A DNA stretch of 64,000 nucleotides from Siphlonurus alternatus (Eukaryota > Arthropoda > Insecta > Ephemeroptera > Siphlonuridae). The stretch is from NCBI GenBank assembly GCA_949825025.1, contig OX463779.1, positions 33,924,203 through 33,988,202 of the forward strand, in the 5' to 3' direction. The position numbers and the translations under genes were made by a program. Positions 1-10,665 of this stretch are shown one piece after another (positions within the stretch are counted from its first letter, which is position 1; the number at the start of each line of letters is the position of its first letter). The notes below the pieces were generated by a model, which did not search any database, had not been told where the DNA came from, and saw only the letters and a list, made by a program, of their open reading frames with translations.

Positions 1-958
1 CATAATTAAAGCAAGTAATGTAACATAATTATAACAGGGCGAGGCAAACATGTTCAATCCATAATTGCCCGACTTTATTCGCGAATTTATTTGACACCAG
101 CTCTTAACTGTATCTGTGAGGGCAGACTTGATCGCTCTTTAATAGCCGTATCAAGAAAGCCTGCTCGTGTCACGCTGTGAAACGGGCCATCCAGCGACAC
201 TTTAAGCGCCCCCGCGATCACCAAATCAGCAAGCCCACGACGCCTGACGTGCGAAAAACAACCTCGGAGGCAGGATTCAACTGGCAAAAACTGCTTCAAT
301 TTGCAATAAAAAAATACAAGTTATTATAAAGTTCAACAGCACCTATAATAGCTTAAATTTCACCGTAATCTGCATGAGCTATCAAAAGAAATCTAAAGTA
401 TATCTTATTTTAAACGTGCAATTATCGACTTAATGAGGTATTTAATTTTTTTCTCTCTTTTAATTTACTAGAAATTTTCTCATTATATTTAGTATATAAA
501 ATTTTGTTGTTGCTGTTTTTGTTTTTTTCGGTCAATTCGATCACGTACTAGGGATTAAAATAAGCGCGTTTAAATTATATGGGAAAACATCTACTGTATA
601 CATATAAATATAGTTCTACAGTTCATAGCAAGAAAATTAATTTGGGAAGTTGCAAACAAAATTTAATATTTAATATTACGAAACGCTGGACAGTTTGCTA
701 GAAATACACAGAAATTCAATACTAATACCCTTTAACCTGGAGGGCTTGCTTAAATGTGGGCGTGGCATATCACACTGTTTCCGCTTTCGCAGATTCTCTA
801 GCCATCCAACTCACTCGCACTTCATTGCGAGACGAATGTCCACGAGAACCTGTCACGACTCACCCTAACAACACGTGCTAGGCTGACAACACAGGTACAA
901 CGGATGGACGATGCTACAGACAACGACCTCTGCAATGAGCGACGGTCACGTGACTCAC
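1..958 (-). other. Start of intron 5 of shot, leaving the window
   Basis: This is non-coding sequence after the CH1-ending exon. No CH2 exon is recognisable. The only GC-rich block, about 90-300, gives a 70-codon minus-strand reading with no recognised motif and no clear splice sites around it. It is treated as an unexplained intronic block. Confidence 0.6.
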
Positions 959-1051
959 CTGGAAGTGGAGAATGATCGTCCAGATGAGGCCGAGGATCAG
1001 CTTGGGGTTGCCGTCCACGATATCCTCAGCTCGGATGTTCACCAGTTTGAT
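959..1051 (-). CDS. shot: Spectraplakin exon 5: end of CH1 domain
   Basis: Thirty-one codons in phase 0-0, acceptor ATGTTATCCACAG and donor CAG|GTGAGT. It reads [18 protein letters not shown] and then [13 protein letters not shown]. [31 protein letters not shown] is the invariant last part of CH1 in spectraplakins, including actin-binding site 2. The usual Thr in PKLTLGL is Ile here, a conservative-position variation. The following exon, which would start CH2 with ISDI-type sequence, is not in the remaining 958 bases, so the gene continues beyond the left end of the window. Confidence 0.97.
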
Positions 1052-3651
1052 CTGTGGATAACATGGGTCAAGAGGTCAGCACCAACATTAAAGAAGTCTT
1101 AGGTTAGCGCAAACCAAAAAGATAATTATATCTATATGCTCCCAAAATTCTTTGACTATCAACAATTAATTGTTTTAAATTCAAAAGGTGTGACAACTAA
1201 ACACATTGTATATAATAATCTTTAGCCTTAATTTGTTTTGATTGTTTTACTTTTTAAATACCAACAAATTTAGAGAAACAGCAGTTGCAATTTTGAATAA
1301 TGTGAAGATAATAAAAAATTCGTAAATATTAAATATCTTACGATGCAGTGCATGGTATACTGATTAAGAAATAATAATTCCACGACTGATCTAACATAAA
1401 TGCAAGTGGGTGCTTCAACTGATAGTCGGATTTGAACACAAATTCGTCTTAAGGTGGTTTTGATTATTCAAAATAATAAATTGAAAGGAAATGTAAATAG
1501 GCTCCAACACCCTTTTGACTGTCGCTTTATACTAATTCATATCATCACTTCTTTGCCGATGTCAATCAATTCATTATTCAACGAAATGATCTAATATAAT
1601 ATATGTATACGCAAGATAAGTTTTTATTAATTCAGAGAAGTCCATATGACTTATCTTATATGACTTATCCACAGTTGGTTCATTTCTCGTGATCAAACAG
1701 TCAGATAGACGAGAGCGGATGCAGCCAGCTAACGATCGCCCCGGACGATCTGACATGCTAATTATTCCGACATGACGCGACGTTTCCAAAAACTTTCTCC
1801 GTGCTCCGCCTTCTTTTCTTTTCCTTTTTTTTTTTTTTTTTTTTTTTTTATATCTTCCAACAACAAATGGGAAAAAATATATATACATTGTGTATAGTCT
1901 TGTTTGCATGCAGGCAAAAACCATCATGTTTTTATGTATACAAGGTGATGATCATTTACGTTACTAGAGAAATGACTAATTATTTATTTGTACTGAAAAA
2001 AAAGAGAAAAATGACAGGAAATCACGATATCTAGATCATTTAATACCTTTCTCTAACATTGTCTATCTAACACTTTCCATCGCTGTAATTATTTATCTCA
2101 ATGACAAGTATTATAGGAGGATAGGATATTCTATGTTAACTTTTACAATTAATAAACAAACGGTGCATGAAAATGACATTTTAATTAAGCTGGCACAAAC
2201 GTAATAAAAATAAACAATTCAGTCTTAAATATTTTAGATTTAATTTTAGACCAATTTTATATACTTTACAATAGAACAAGGTTAATGCTAAATAGTAATT
2301 AAAATTTGGTAACAGAGATATTACATTCTTGTCCTCTTTATTTTTATTATAATGTGATAGCATCCATTTATTTGTATTGAATTACTGCATGGCTTTTTGC
2401 GAATGACCTTTAACTGACAAATGACACACACAAAAATGGCACAAAAAAGTCTTCTTTGTAAATGGATGAAATCTAAAATTAATCCTCCTTTTAGAATAAA
2501 TATTATGAGTATAGATAGCATTCTGTAATTGGTATACAAAATTTACACGCTGCCAATAAAACTTTTTTATATGATGTCGTGCATTTAGTTCACGATTTAA
2601 TGTAAATGTTAAGGGTCAAATAGAGTATATAGTTAAGCCATATCAGAAAAATTTACTCTGCACGCAAATATAGAGAGTATAATATAATTTTTGGGTTAAC
2701 ACATAACCATGCATCAACTTGTCTCAAGTACAATATTTGTTTATAAATCCAACGTATACATGTGTAATATAAAAGGGTTAAAAATTTCTTAAAATGTAAT
2801 GTCAAAGATCATTTTATTTCCATCATGCAAGGCGTTTCAATATAATTTATGTTGAGGAATGGAGAAGTTCTGCACTCATCCTGCATGATCAATATTTATC
2901 CAGCACGATTGACTTTCAAAGTTCATGTCTTTCAGTGATAGATAATATGACGCACACCGTGTACGCTAAACAAATTTACGTGAAAGAAGAACATACTGTA
3001 CTATAAAAAATAAATATATAAAGTTTTTTATTTTCTTATAATATCAGTCAATATTTATTCATAAAAGGCAGCACGATTGCAAGTTCAAAGGTTATTGTTG
3101 TATCTAGGGCTTGTAAACAGGGCCTTTGACATGCAGGAGTTTACAGAGACAAGAGAACTTTCAATAAAATAAAAAGGAAGTATAATATATATAGTATAGC
3201 ATGCAGGAAGTATTTTTCGTTCTATAGAGCTACTGATCAAGAGCAGATGAGTCTGATCAGTAGTTTACAGTTCGCATGTCACAATCAAAATATGGAACTC
3301 CAATTGAAATGTGGAGTTGGCAGCTCTTCTGTTTGTGATTCAGTTTTGAAACAAAGGGTTTTTTCAATAGAAGTACTGACCTATGTGTGAAACTGTAACG
3401 CTGAAATACGATTATGAACATTTCCGGCTACTTTATCATGTAAATTTGACTGTACTTTATACTGAATGTATAATATATGTATAATAAGACCAGGCAATCA
3501 TTAGTAAAATGCATACCACTGGTGTTATACCTCTTTTTGCGATTTTAATGAAGGTGAACATAGATTCTATTGGTAAAAATACCATTCTTTCTCTGATGGT
3601 ATAAAGTTTCTTTGAATCGACAGATTAAGAACTTTCAGGATTCAGACTCAC
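1052..3651 (-). other. Intron 4 of shot
   Basis: About 2.6 kb of AT-rich sequence between the LRYRK and IKLVNIR exons. It holds a T tract near 1826-1850 and a short mixed-composition block at 1670-1800. I saw no exon-like segment with paired splice sites. Confidence 0.8.
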
Positions 3652-3729
3652 CTTCCTGTAGCGCAGGAAGTCCAGCACGACCTGCACGTTCTGCAACATG
3701 TGGAAGCGAAGGCGGCCGCGCTCCCGGGG
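3652..3729 (-). CDS. shot: Spectraplakin exon 4: CH1 domain
   Basis: Twenty-six codons in phase 0-0, with acceptor CCCGTTTTGTTTTGCAG and donor AAG|GTGAGT. The exon begins [18 protein letters not shown] and ends DFLRYRK. The family pattern PREKGRxRFHxLQNVQxALDFL continues CH1 directly from LSGEHL. Codon third positions are strongly G/C, in contrast to the AT-rich introns, which marks it as coding. Nothing is missing compared with the family. Confidence 0.97.
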
Positions 3730-5347
3730 CTGCAAAACAAAACGGGGTAAGACATTGTGACCATCAGGTACACACATTTAAATGAAAACTAAATCTTAAT
3801 TAAACAAATCTAAGGTGTAAGGACTAGCCGTTAAGGACTAGTGTCTTTTCATCTATGTAGTGATGATTAAATAATTTTAATAAGCTATAACTATACGATC
3901 TAATATTTTTTTTTTAATATATGTAGAAGATGAAACTAAAGTAACAAATTTTATAAAGAACATTTTTAATATTTGCATTTTACTCAATAAATTCGATACG
4001 TTAAATTATTAAATCATTCAGTATTTTTTATAGCCCATCAATAACATGCATGAATCAAAACAAGTCATCAATAATAATGGAGCTGTTGACGTAATAATAT
4101 ATGACCAAGGATCAAAGATGAAATAATAAGTTAAAACACAGCATGATTCAATATCTTAAATTAAAAAGAAATTTAATAACAAGAACATGGACCTGGAAGA
4201 ATAAAATTTAATTAACTCGAGGGGAAAATATTTTAAAAAGTTTAAAAAAATAAATTCAGTTTTATAGCCGCACGTGCATTGAATTACACATAATTTCGAA
4301 TTATACGTATAGCACGTATTTAAGTAGAAACCATGGGCTAATGAAACTATATTTAAGCAAATACATGCTATAATTTATTAATTTTCTTTATACAAAAAGG
4401 GAGAAATAAATATTAAACTCGTTTATTTTATCCAATATATAAAGATACGATTCATATTTGAAGATTCCATGCACAGATAGTGACAGTTTTGAAAGGACAA
4501 TAAAATTATTTAAACTATAAATTTGAGTATCGAAATAAAACCAATAGATGCAAATAATTTATCTTTTTCTGTATGGTCCTATGAAAATATAAAATATTTA
4601 GCACTCAAGCAAGGGGAGGTCTAAGTATGACTGATTTACAAAAACTGAATCACTCTCTTTTCGTACAAAAATTACGTAAAAACAACTACATAATTATATA
4701 ATATATATATTGGGTATTTAGATATCTACTGTTGTAATTTTTTTATAACTGTGACACAAATAAAAGAAGTAAATGAACATAAAAAGTAATTTATGTCAAA
4801 TACAAAAATAATAAAAATTACTGGGTATGATTAATTATTGAATGTAGAAAGTATTTATCCCTAGAGCAAGACAAGTGTCTTTACCTCCCGTCATATTGTG
4901 TAAGTGCACGTTAACTCAAGTACGCGTGATAAAAATCTGCTGTTCTTTATTGTTTAACAACCTCGTGTTAATTTATTTAAATAAGATAATATGACTATAT
5001 TGTATATATTTGAATTAACAAATAGATTATGTTATGCCCAATTTTATCCTAATTTTTTTAAATTTTTATTCAATTTCAGATTTCATAATGATAAAATCAT
5101 CGCTCCATGCAGAGATACCCACCCATACATGCATGATACAACTTAAATGAGTTGTATGCAGCTTATATAAGTTATTCACAAATCAGCCTCCTGTCTAAAA
5201 TTTCAGAACAAAGAAAAAACGTACCAATCATGATGATAATAATCAAGCAATTCAAGCATGTTTTGATTTATACAATTTTGTTCTTAAATTGCATCACAAT
5301 GGGTACCAATTTTATAATGTTCTCCATTGCCATTTAAAAAAACTTAC
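3730..5347 (-). other. Intron 3 of shot
   Basis: About 1.6 kb, very AT-rich. I looked for an equivalent of plectin exon 3-alpha, which is optional at this junction, and found none. Confidence 0.8.
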
Positions 5348-5437
5348 CAAGTGCTCTCCAGATAAGACCTCCAGCAATGAGATGAGATTATGTCCATCTC
5401 TGAGGTCCTCGAACAGGTCATTGACATGTCGGTTTGC
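5348..5437 (-). CDS. shot: Spectraplakin exon 3: CH1 domain core
   Basis: Thirty codons in phase 0-0, bounded by acceptor CCTTGTGATTTCAG and donor TTG|GTAAGT. The reading begins [18 protein letters not shown] and ends [10 protein letters not shown]. The pattern VxDLxxDLRDGxxLxxLLEVLSG is the signature core of the first calponin-homology domain in spectraplakins, spectrins and plectin; it forms the helices that pack the F-actin-binding surface. Length and phase match the vertebrate MACF1/DST exon structure as far as I recall. The next exon begins [10 protein letters not shown] after a 1.6 kb intron. Confidence 0.97.
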
Positions 5438-6581
5438 CTGAAATCACAAGGACGAAACGTTAGTTATAGTTAAATGTAAATTAGCACCTGCAGTATTGGG
5501 TTACGTCATAGGTCATGTGACGTCATTAATACGTGACGTCACTCACAGCAGGCAAACATCCAAGAACTATAAGGTATGATCAACTGCTTGAAGAATGTTG
5601 AAACATCATGTATCTACGTGATATGATCGTCATTTTTATTTTAACTCTTACTGACAGTACAGCGTAACAATTTTAAATACTTAACGTAAAGTAATACAAA
5701 AATGAGTCTTGTAGTTTTTTTTAGGAATGCGACCTGTGCTCAGTATAGCAAGAGCAAGAAATAACCTGTGGCAACTTGTTGTTTATTCTATATTAGACAT
5801 GCACTCACACTTACACATGGTAATTACTAATTACACAGCACGTACACACAGTACATACTCATGAGGAAAATATCGTAAGCATGTTGTTAATACATCACTC
5901 AACTAGATACATTCCTTGTCAGAATTTTTTATTCTATTTATTTTATTTTATTATTATTATTTTTTTTTTAATTTTCTACTCAACCTTTTAAAAAATTAAA
6001 AATATACTACTTTCAATTTAGTAAAACAAGAGTTTCACACATAAAATAGAATACATAACAATCTACAAGATACTTTTCAAAATAAAGGTGGGTTAGAGAC
6101 TTTACAAAGAAAGTTTTGTGTAATATTATTAAAAAAATAAAACATTATTAAAATAAATAAGAATTTTTAAATACATTTTACATTATGTGGTAAGTAAATA
6201 TTAGCGATTTGCTGTTTGAAACTATATCAATGGCATTATTAATGTTTAATAAAATTATGCAATAAAATATACACATATACAGTGGCACAAAATTATATAC
6301 TTATTCTCTTTTCTGTTTTCCATAAAAAAAAATTATATTTAAATAATTTACAAACTTCTGAGTTTTACACAAGGGCAGTAGCAGTAAATCATCATAATTA
6401 AAAGAAACACGATAGCCACACAAAATAAAATATAAGATTCACACAATCACGAAACGCTCTAAATCAACATCATGTACAACAAATAATAACAGCAAAATAA
6501 ATCAACAAAAAGCTGCAAAATAAAGAAAACTGTCAAACTACAGGACGGACAAATCGTGCGAGCGAGCAAACACAGACTTAC

Positions 6582-6638
6582 AATCGGCGAGCAGCACGGC
6601 CCGCAGGCGTTGGAGCACACGTGGAGACACGTGTACGT
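6582..6638 (-). CDS. shot: Candidate 57-nt cysteine-rich cassette exon of shot
   Basis: The minus strand shows GGGTTGCTTCTTCTTGCAG as acceptor, 57 nt of GC-rich sequence, then ATT|GTAAGT as donor. Read in the phase 0 required by the flanking shot exons, it encodes TYTCLHVCSNACGPCCSPI with no stop. Five of its 19 residues are cysteine, which is unusual for a cytoplasmic CH domain insert. It lies in the 29 kb intron between exons 2 and 3, 1.1 kb upstream of exon 3 and 1.6 kb downstream of the HWKYIQ microexon. It could be an additional or mutually exclusive cassette at the plectin 2-alpha position. The other two frames are also open, so its coding status rests on the splice sites and length. 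I know of no homologous insert. Confidence 0.5.
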
Positions 6639-8246
6639 CTGCAAGAAGAAGCAACCCCTTAGCACGAGGATCGCGGACATCAGCTCCAAGCACTTGACAG
6701 TTTTGACAACGCAGTCACTAATTCTATGTCTTCTCTGTTTCAAAATTTGGACCAATCACTTAATTTTGTTTCTTTAATTTTTTAAGTTATACATTCTTAT
6801 ATAACATGAATAAATTTAGATTGACAAAATATAAATCTCTTCTTATAAGTAAATCTATAACTACTGTGCTCTGCTTTTCATAAATTTGAATCTTAATATA
6901 CCATTCTGTTTTTTACTCCAAGTATTAGGCCACACACCTTACTTCAGACAAAGGATGGCTGCACAGAAATTAGCCTACATTTCAAGCTGCAGGCGCAATG
7001 GCAGCTATGGCTCAAAGTTCTTTGAAAAACAGAGTGCAGAGGTAGCCCCATTCCCCCGCCCCCCCCCCCCCCGAACCTTTAAACTCGTGATCGTGATTAT
7101 ATTACTGGGATTTGAAACAGGAAAATTAATTTCACAATTATATTGAATCAATTGAAACATAATATTAATTTCTTCAATTTCTTGATTATATAGGAATGAT
7201 TAATTTGATTACGGTATTGTTATTTGGATGCAACTGTGTAAACAGACTTCTTTCATGAACAGGACAACAATCGTGTATACATTATGCTGTGTGTACTTAC
7301 TGTATTGCACTATATTAACGTTTTAAATTTTAAGAATTAATTTATAATACGTGAACGTGTGTGCTATTAAAATAGTGAAGGGTTAATGAAAATATGAAAA
7401 TAGTAAATCAGGAAATGTCAACGAGTATCAATATTAGGATACATGTACTAATTAATTGCGAACAAGAAAACTTGTTTCTATGTATGTAGCTCAATCCTTT
7501 TCCAATAAATTAAAATTTATAATATGTGTATGGAAATAGAATAATTTATTCAGCTCAAGTTTCCTTGCTGGTTAATGTATAGTAACGGGTTATGACGTAT
7601 ATATGATGCTCAGGAATGAACCCTGATACTTCTTATAATGGAACTTTTCTAATAATATATAATAATAAAAACTGAACTAACGTAAGAATGATTTCTAAAG
7701 AACAGATAATCAAAATTTGTTAATTATATATAGTATACTATAATATTAATTCGATAGCATTCGTTTCTATTTTCTGTCAATCAAATGTAAGATTTTTAAT
7801 TATAAAGCATGATGATATGTGTCATTATGTCATGTATATTAAAATAACTAATCACTAATAAGATATATTATCTAAAGACAGCTGAAATATAAAGAATTTA
7901 TTAAGAATTCCTGTAACTTGTGTATAATTAATTTATATTAATACTAATAAAAAACATTCAATTTTTTCAATCTTACTAAATACAAATTTAGATCCATATT
8001 TACTGCAGTCGACAGTACAGTACAAACAAAACAAAAAGGATTTAAAGGAATCTATAATTAGTATCAAAACCAGTTTAGAAAATGCAATCGTATAATGCTG
8101 GTGGTGTATTCTATTTTGAGCGAGTATGCTGTTCTCTTGCTCGGGAGGTAAAACAAAAGTGCAAAACACGTTCCACGTTCATGCAATGTCTGGTTGTATG
8201 TATGCATGTCTAGGGTAGGTATAGGTAGTAGGATTTTCATACTGAC

Positions 8247-8264
8247 CTGAATATATTTCCAGTG
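8247..8264 (-). CDS. shot: Candidate 18-nt microexon of shot (HWKYIQ), plectin 2-alpha-like
   Basis: On the minus strand a long pyrimidine-rich acceptor tract (TTTTGTTTCGTCCTGTTG, then CACGCAG) precedes CACTGGAAATATATTCAG and a donor, CAG|GTCAGT. The six codons HWKYIQ fit phase 0 at both ends, exactly between exon 2 (ending KHLKK) and exon 3 (starting ANRH). Vertebrate plectin and dystonin have an optional mini-exon (plectin exon 2-alpha) encoding HWRAE at this same junction, and HWKYIQ resembles it. Inference: an alternatively spliced insert in CH1 that tunes actin binding. The exon was not confirmed by transcript data. The position, phase, flanking signals and HW motif together make chance unlikely. 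Confidence 0.72.
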
Positions 8265-8689
8265 CTGCGTGCAACAACAGGACGAAACAAAACGTCATCA
8301 GCACAAGGACTGATAAGGAACTTACACCACAAGTACTCAAACCAGCCACAAACAATACCACTACTTGCTCTCTCTCTGTGTATACAACTTGACACACTTT
8401 AAGGACTGTCGCTACGTAGCCGGCCACCAGAGGCGCAACGTTTGCGTTTCGAAAAATACTGATTGGAAGAATTTTGTTCCAACATTTTTACAAAACTTTA
8501 AAGGATATTTAATTTTTAATTGTATAATATTAATTATATATATATTCTCTGATGAACAAGTTAATATGGATACTTTACAGCAATGTTTTAAGGACTTTAC
8601 AAGTAAGAAAATTACACACTATATTTCCCCACTTTGTCACAAGCCCTCTTGCTGAATTTTTTTCTCCTCGGATGTACTGTGCATTGTCC

Positions 8690-8966
8690 CATTGTTCGGG
8701 ACTGCACCTAGCTTGCTCGCCAGCAAGCAGCGAGGCAAGTGAGGATGGTCAGCTTGAGCTTTACCAGCAGCAGGGAGGGCGCCGAGGCGGCTTAGGTTCT
8801 GCGGGCTCGCGCACGGATCTGCACGGGCGGGCCCGTGGGCCGTGCAGACCTATGGGCCGTGCTCATGCAGCTCAGCATTGGTAGTCTGCACACGGAAATT
8901 GATGGCTCCTACAAGGCCTAGCTCTAGCTATTAAATTCCTCCAATAAAAAAAAAAAAAAAAAAAAC
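8690..8966 (+). mobile_element. Poly(A)-tailed retroposed sequence, unclassified
   Basis: A GC-rich segment ends with AATAAA immediately fused to about 20 A residues (8943-8965), like the 3' end of a reverse-transcribed RNA. It contains a hairpin around GATCTGCACGGGCGGGCCCG with its complement GGGCCGTGCAGACC. No protein domain is recognised in the frame through it. It could be a LINE or SINE 3' end or a processed transcript fragment. The 5' boundary is approximate. Confidence 0.45.
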
Positions 8967-9256
8967 ATTATAATTATATATATATGTATCGATTTTTTTT
9001 TATTGAGAGAAAAATTAATTAATTATTATAATTATTATTAATTATTGGACCGTAATTATATAAAATTATAATATTTATTATAACATTTATAATATAGTTA
9101 TAATATTATATAACTATATATATATAGTATTATATGTATAGTTATATGTATTTATATAATACATATCTACAAAAATATAAAATATATATAAATATAAATA
9201 AATATAAATAAATAAATATTTATATTTATTATTTTTTTTTTAATAATAATATTATT

Positions 9257-9649
9257 GGCTCAGTGCATTGACCGGTTCTCGTTAGATCACCGAAGTCAAG
9301 CTACGTCGAGCGTGGTTAGTACTTGGATGGGTGACCGTTTCAAGTAAAAAATACGCTGCTCCCTCCCTGGGGTAAATTCGTCTCGCTTTCCACCCGGTGC
9401 AGTGATGCACTTGTGTGTGGTTCCCCAGGCTTTGGACATATATCGCTTTGGTCCATTGAGAAAAAGTAAAGGTGTCCGTCCTGACTGAGGTTTTCCACGG
9501 TTCCCTCAGTCTCACCTCAGCGAATGCTGGGACGCGTAAGCATGCAGGCCGTGGCCACTATCCGTTCCCTACCTTATATCCCTATGTACCCAGTACCCCG
9601 CCGCGAGCTGTAAGCTCTAGGGGGTGTATCCTTGTAAAAAAAAAAAAAT
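9257..9649 (+). mobile_element. 5S-rRNA-derived SINE (SINE3 type)
   Basis: The first 75 bases match the 5' two-thirds of arthropod 5S rRNA: GGTTCTCGTTAGATCACCGA, then AGTCAAGC, then GTTAGTACTTGGATGGGTGA. This region includes the internal Pol III promoter (A box, intermediate element, C box). It then departs into a non-5S body with GGTTTTCCACGGTTCCCTCA, GCGAATGCTGGG and GGCCGTGGCC. This resembles a central core seen in many arthropod SINEs, as I recall. It ends in an A-rich tail at 9638-9649. SINEs of this kind are mobilised by LINE proteins in trans. The head is diverged from a functional 5S gene. Target-site duplications are obscured by AT-rich flanks. Confidence 0.85.
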
Positions 9650-10527
9650 TATTAATATATGTATATAAATATAATCAGGCGCGGATCCAGAAACAAATTA
9701 TTATCAAATTATTTTTATTTCAAGCATATGATTAGATATGATGAGCCACATAAAGCGAAACAGCATTATGAATGATAGTAAATTTTAATATATAAAATTA
9801 CGTAATTATTATGATATATTATTACTTAGATTCGAGTTAGATTCATTATATATAACAAAAGGAATTAAAAAATACAATAATATATTTTATTTTTTTATCG
9901 AAAAAAAAAAAGTTTCGATGCTTACTATCCTAAAAATCATAATATTAATTCTTTCAAAATAATACATATTTGTTTATTTACCGTTACTCTCCGTTCTATT
10001 CAATTTAAAATACAGTGGAATGTTGAGGCGCACTCGCAACGGTAGAGAAGGAGCATTCATCACGGCACGGCTGCCCTTCATATTTCTTTCTTTGCCTTGA
10101 GCTTTTGCTCTCTGAGTTATAGGGGCATTTTTTTAACTGCAATAACTTAACATATAATTATTGTATTCACAAATTAATCAGACTAGGAAATAGATAAACA
10201 TAATTATAATGACTGTTGCTCATTTAAAAACGGTTAATCTTATTATTTCCTTTGAAATGTTGGAATTAAAATCACCCAATCTCGGACATCATTTACTAAA
10301 GACTGGTAGTGACATCTCTTTTCATTCCACTTGCATATTTTCATAGCGACAGACCTTAACACCACTAAAGAGCTCAGTTTCATTTTATTAATAATGAAAA
10401 TTATGGGAATTTTTACTATTTATGGTGCAATGAACTATATAGAATGGACAACGTTCATGATTTTTTACTTTTTATTTTGATAAAGGAATTCCGAGTATTA
10501 CCAATATTTTCTCAGTATTTTTGCACC

Positions 10528-10665
10528 TTCTAACATCCTTAAAATCGTGTAGCAAAACACTGTGACGTCATAGTCATGCAAATATTTAACACACAAGCAA
10601 TGTAAAAGACATTGCATGATTATGACGTCACAGCGTCTTTTCTCTCGATTTTGAGGGTGTTATAT
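10528..10665. mobile_element. Palindromic MITE-like element with CRE in the arms
   Basis: Inverted arms of about 55 bases surround a short loop. The left arm includes AAAATCG..., then CTGTGACGTCATAGTCATGC; the right arm is the imperfect reverse complement, with ATGATTATGACGTCACAG. It folds into one hairpin. Related in design to the elements at 44.9-47.3 kb, and a nearby tail, TTCAAAAAAATCTGAAA, recalls theirs. Confidence 0.55.

Noticed and set aside
1574..1927. 117-codon lysine-rich ORF
   Set aside because: Created by a T/A homopolymer at 1826-1850; no family features.
8179..8427. 82-codon hydrophobic minus-strand ORF that looks like a membrane protein
   Set aside because: The hydrophobic stretch is the translation of the pyrimidine-rich acceptor tract of the HWKYIQ microexon in another frame context; the splice-site reading explains it better.
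9257..9335. A genuine 5S rRNA gene
   Set aside because: Only the first two-thirds of 5S is present, with substitutions, and it continues into a SINE body with a poly(A) tail.
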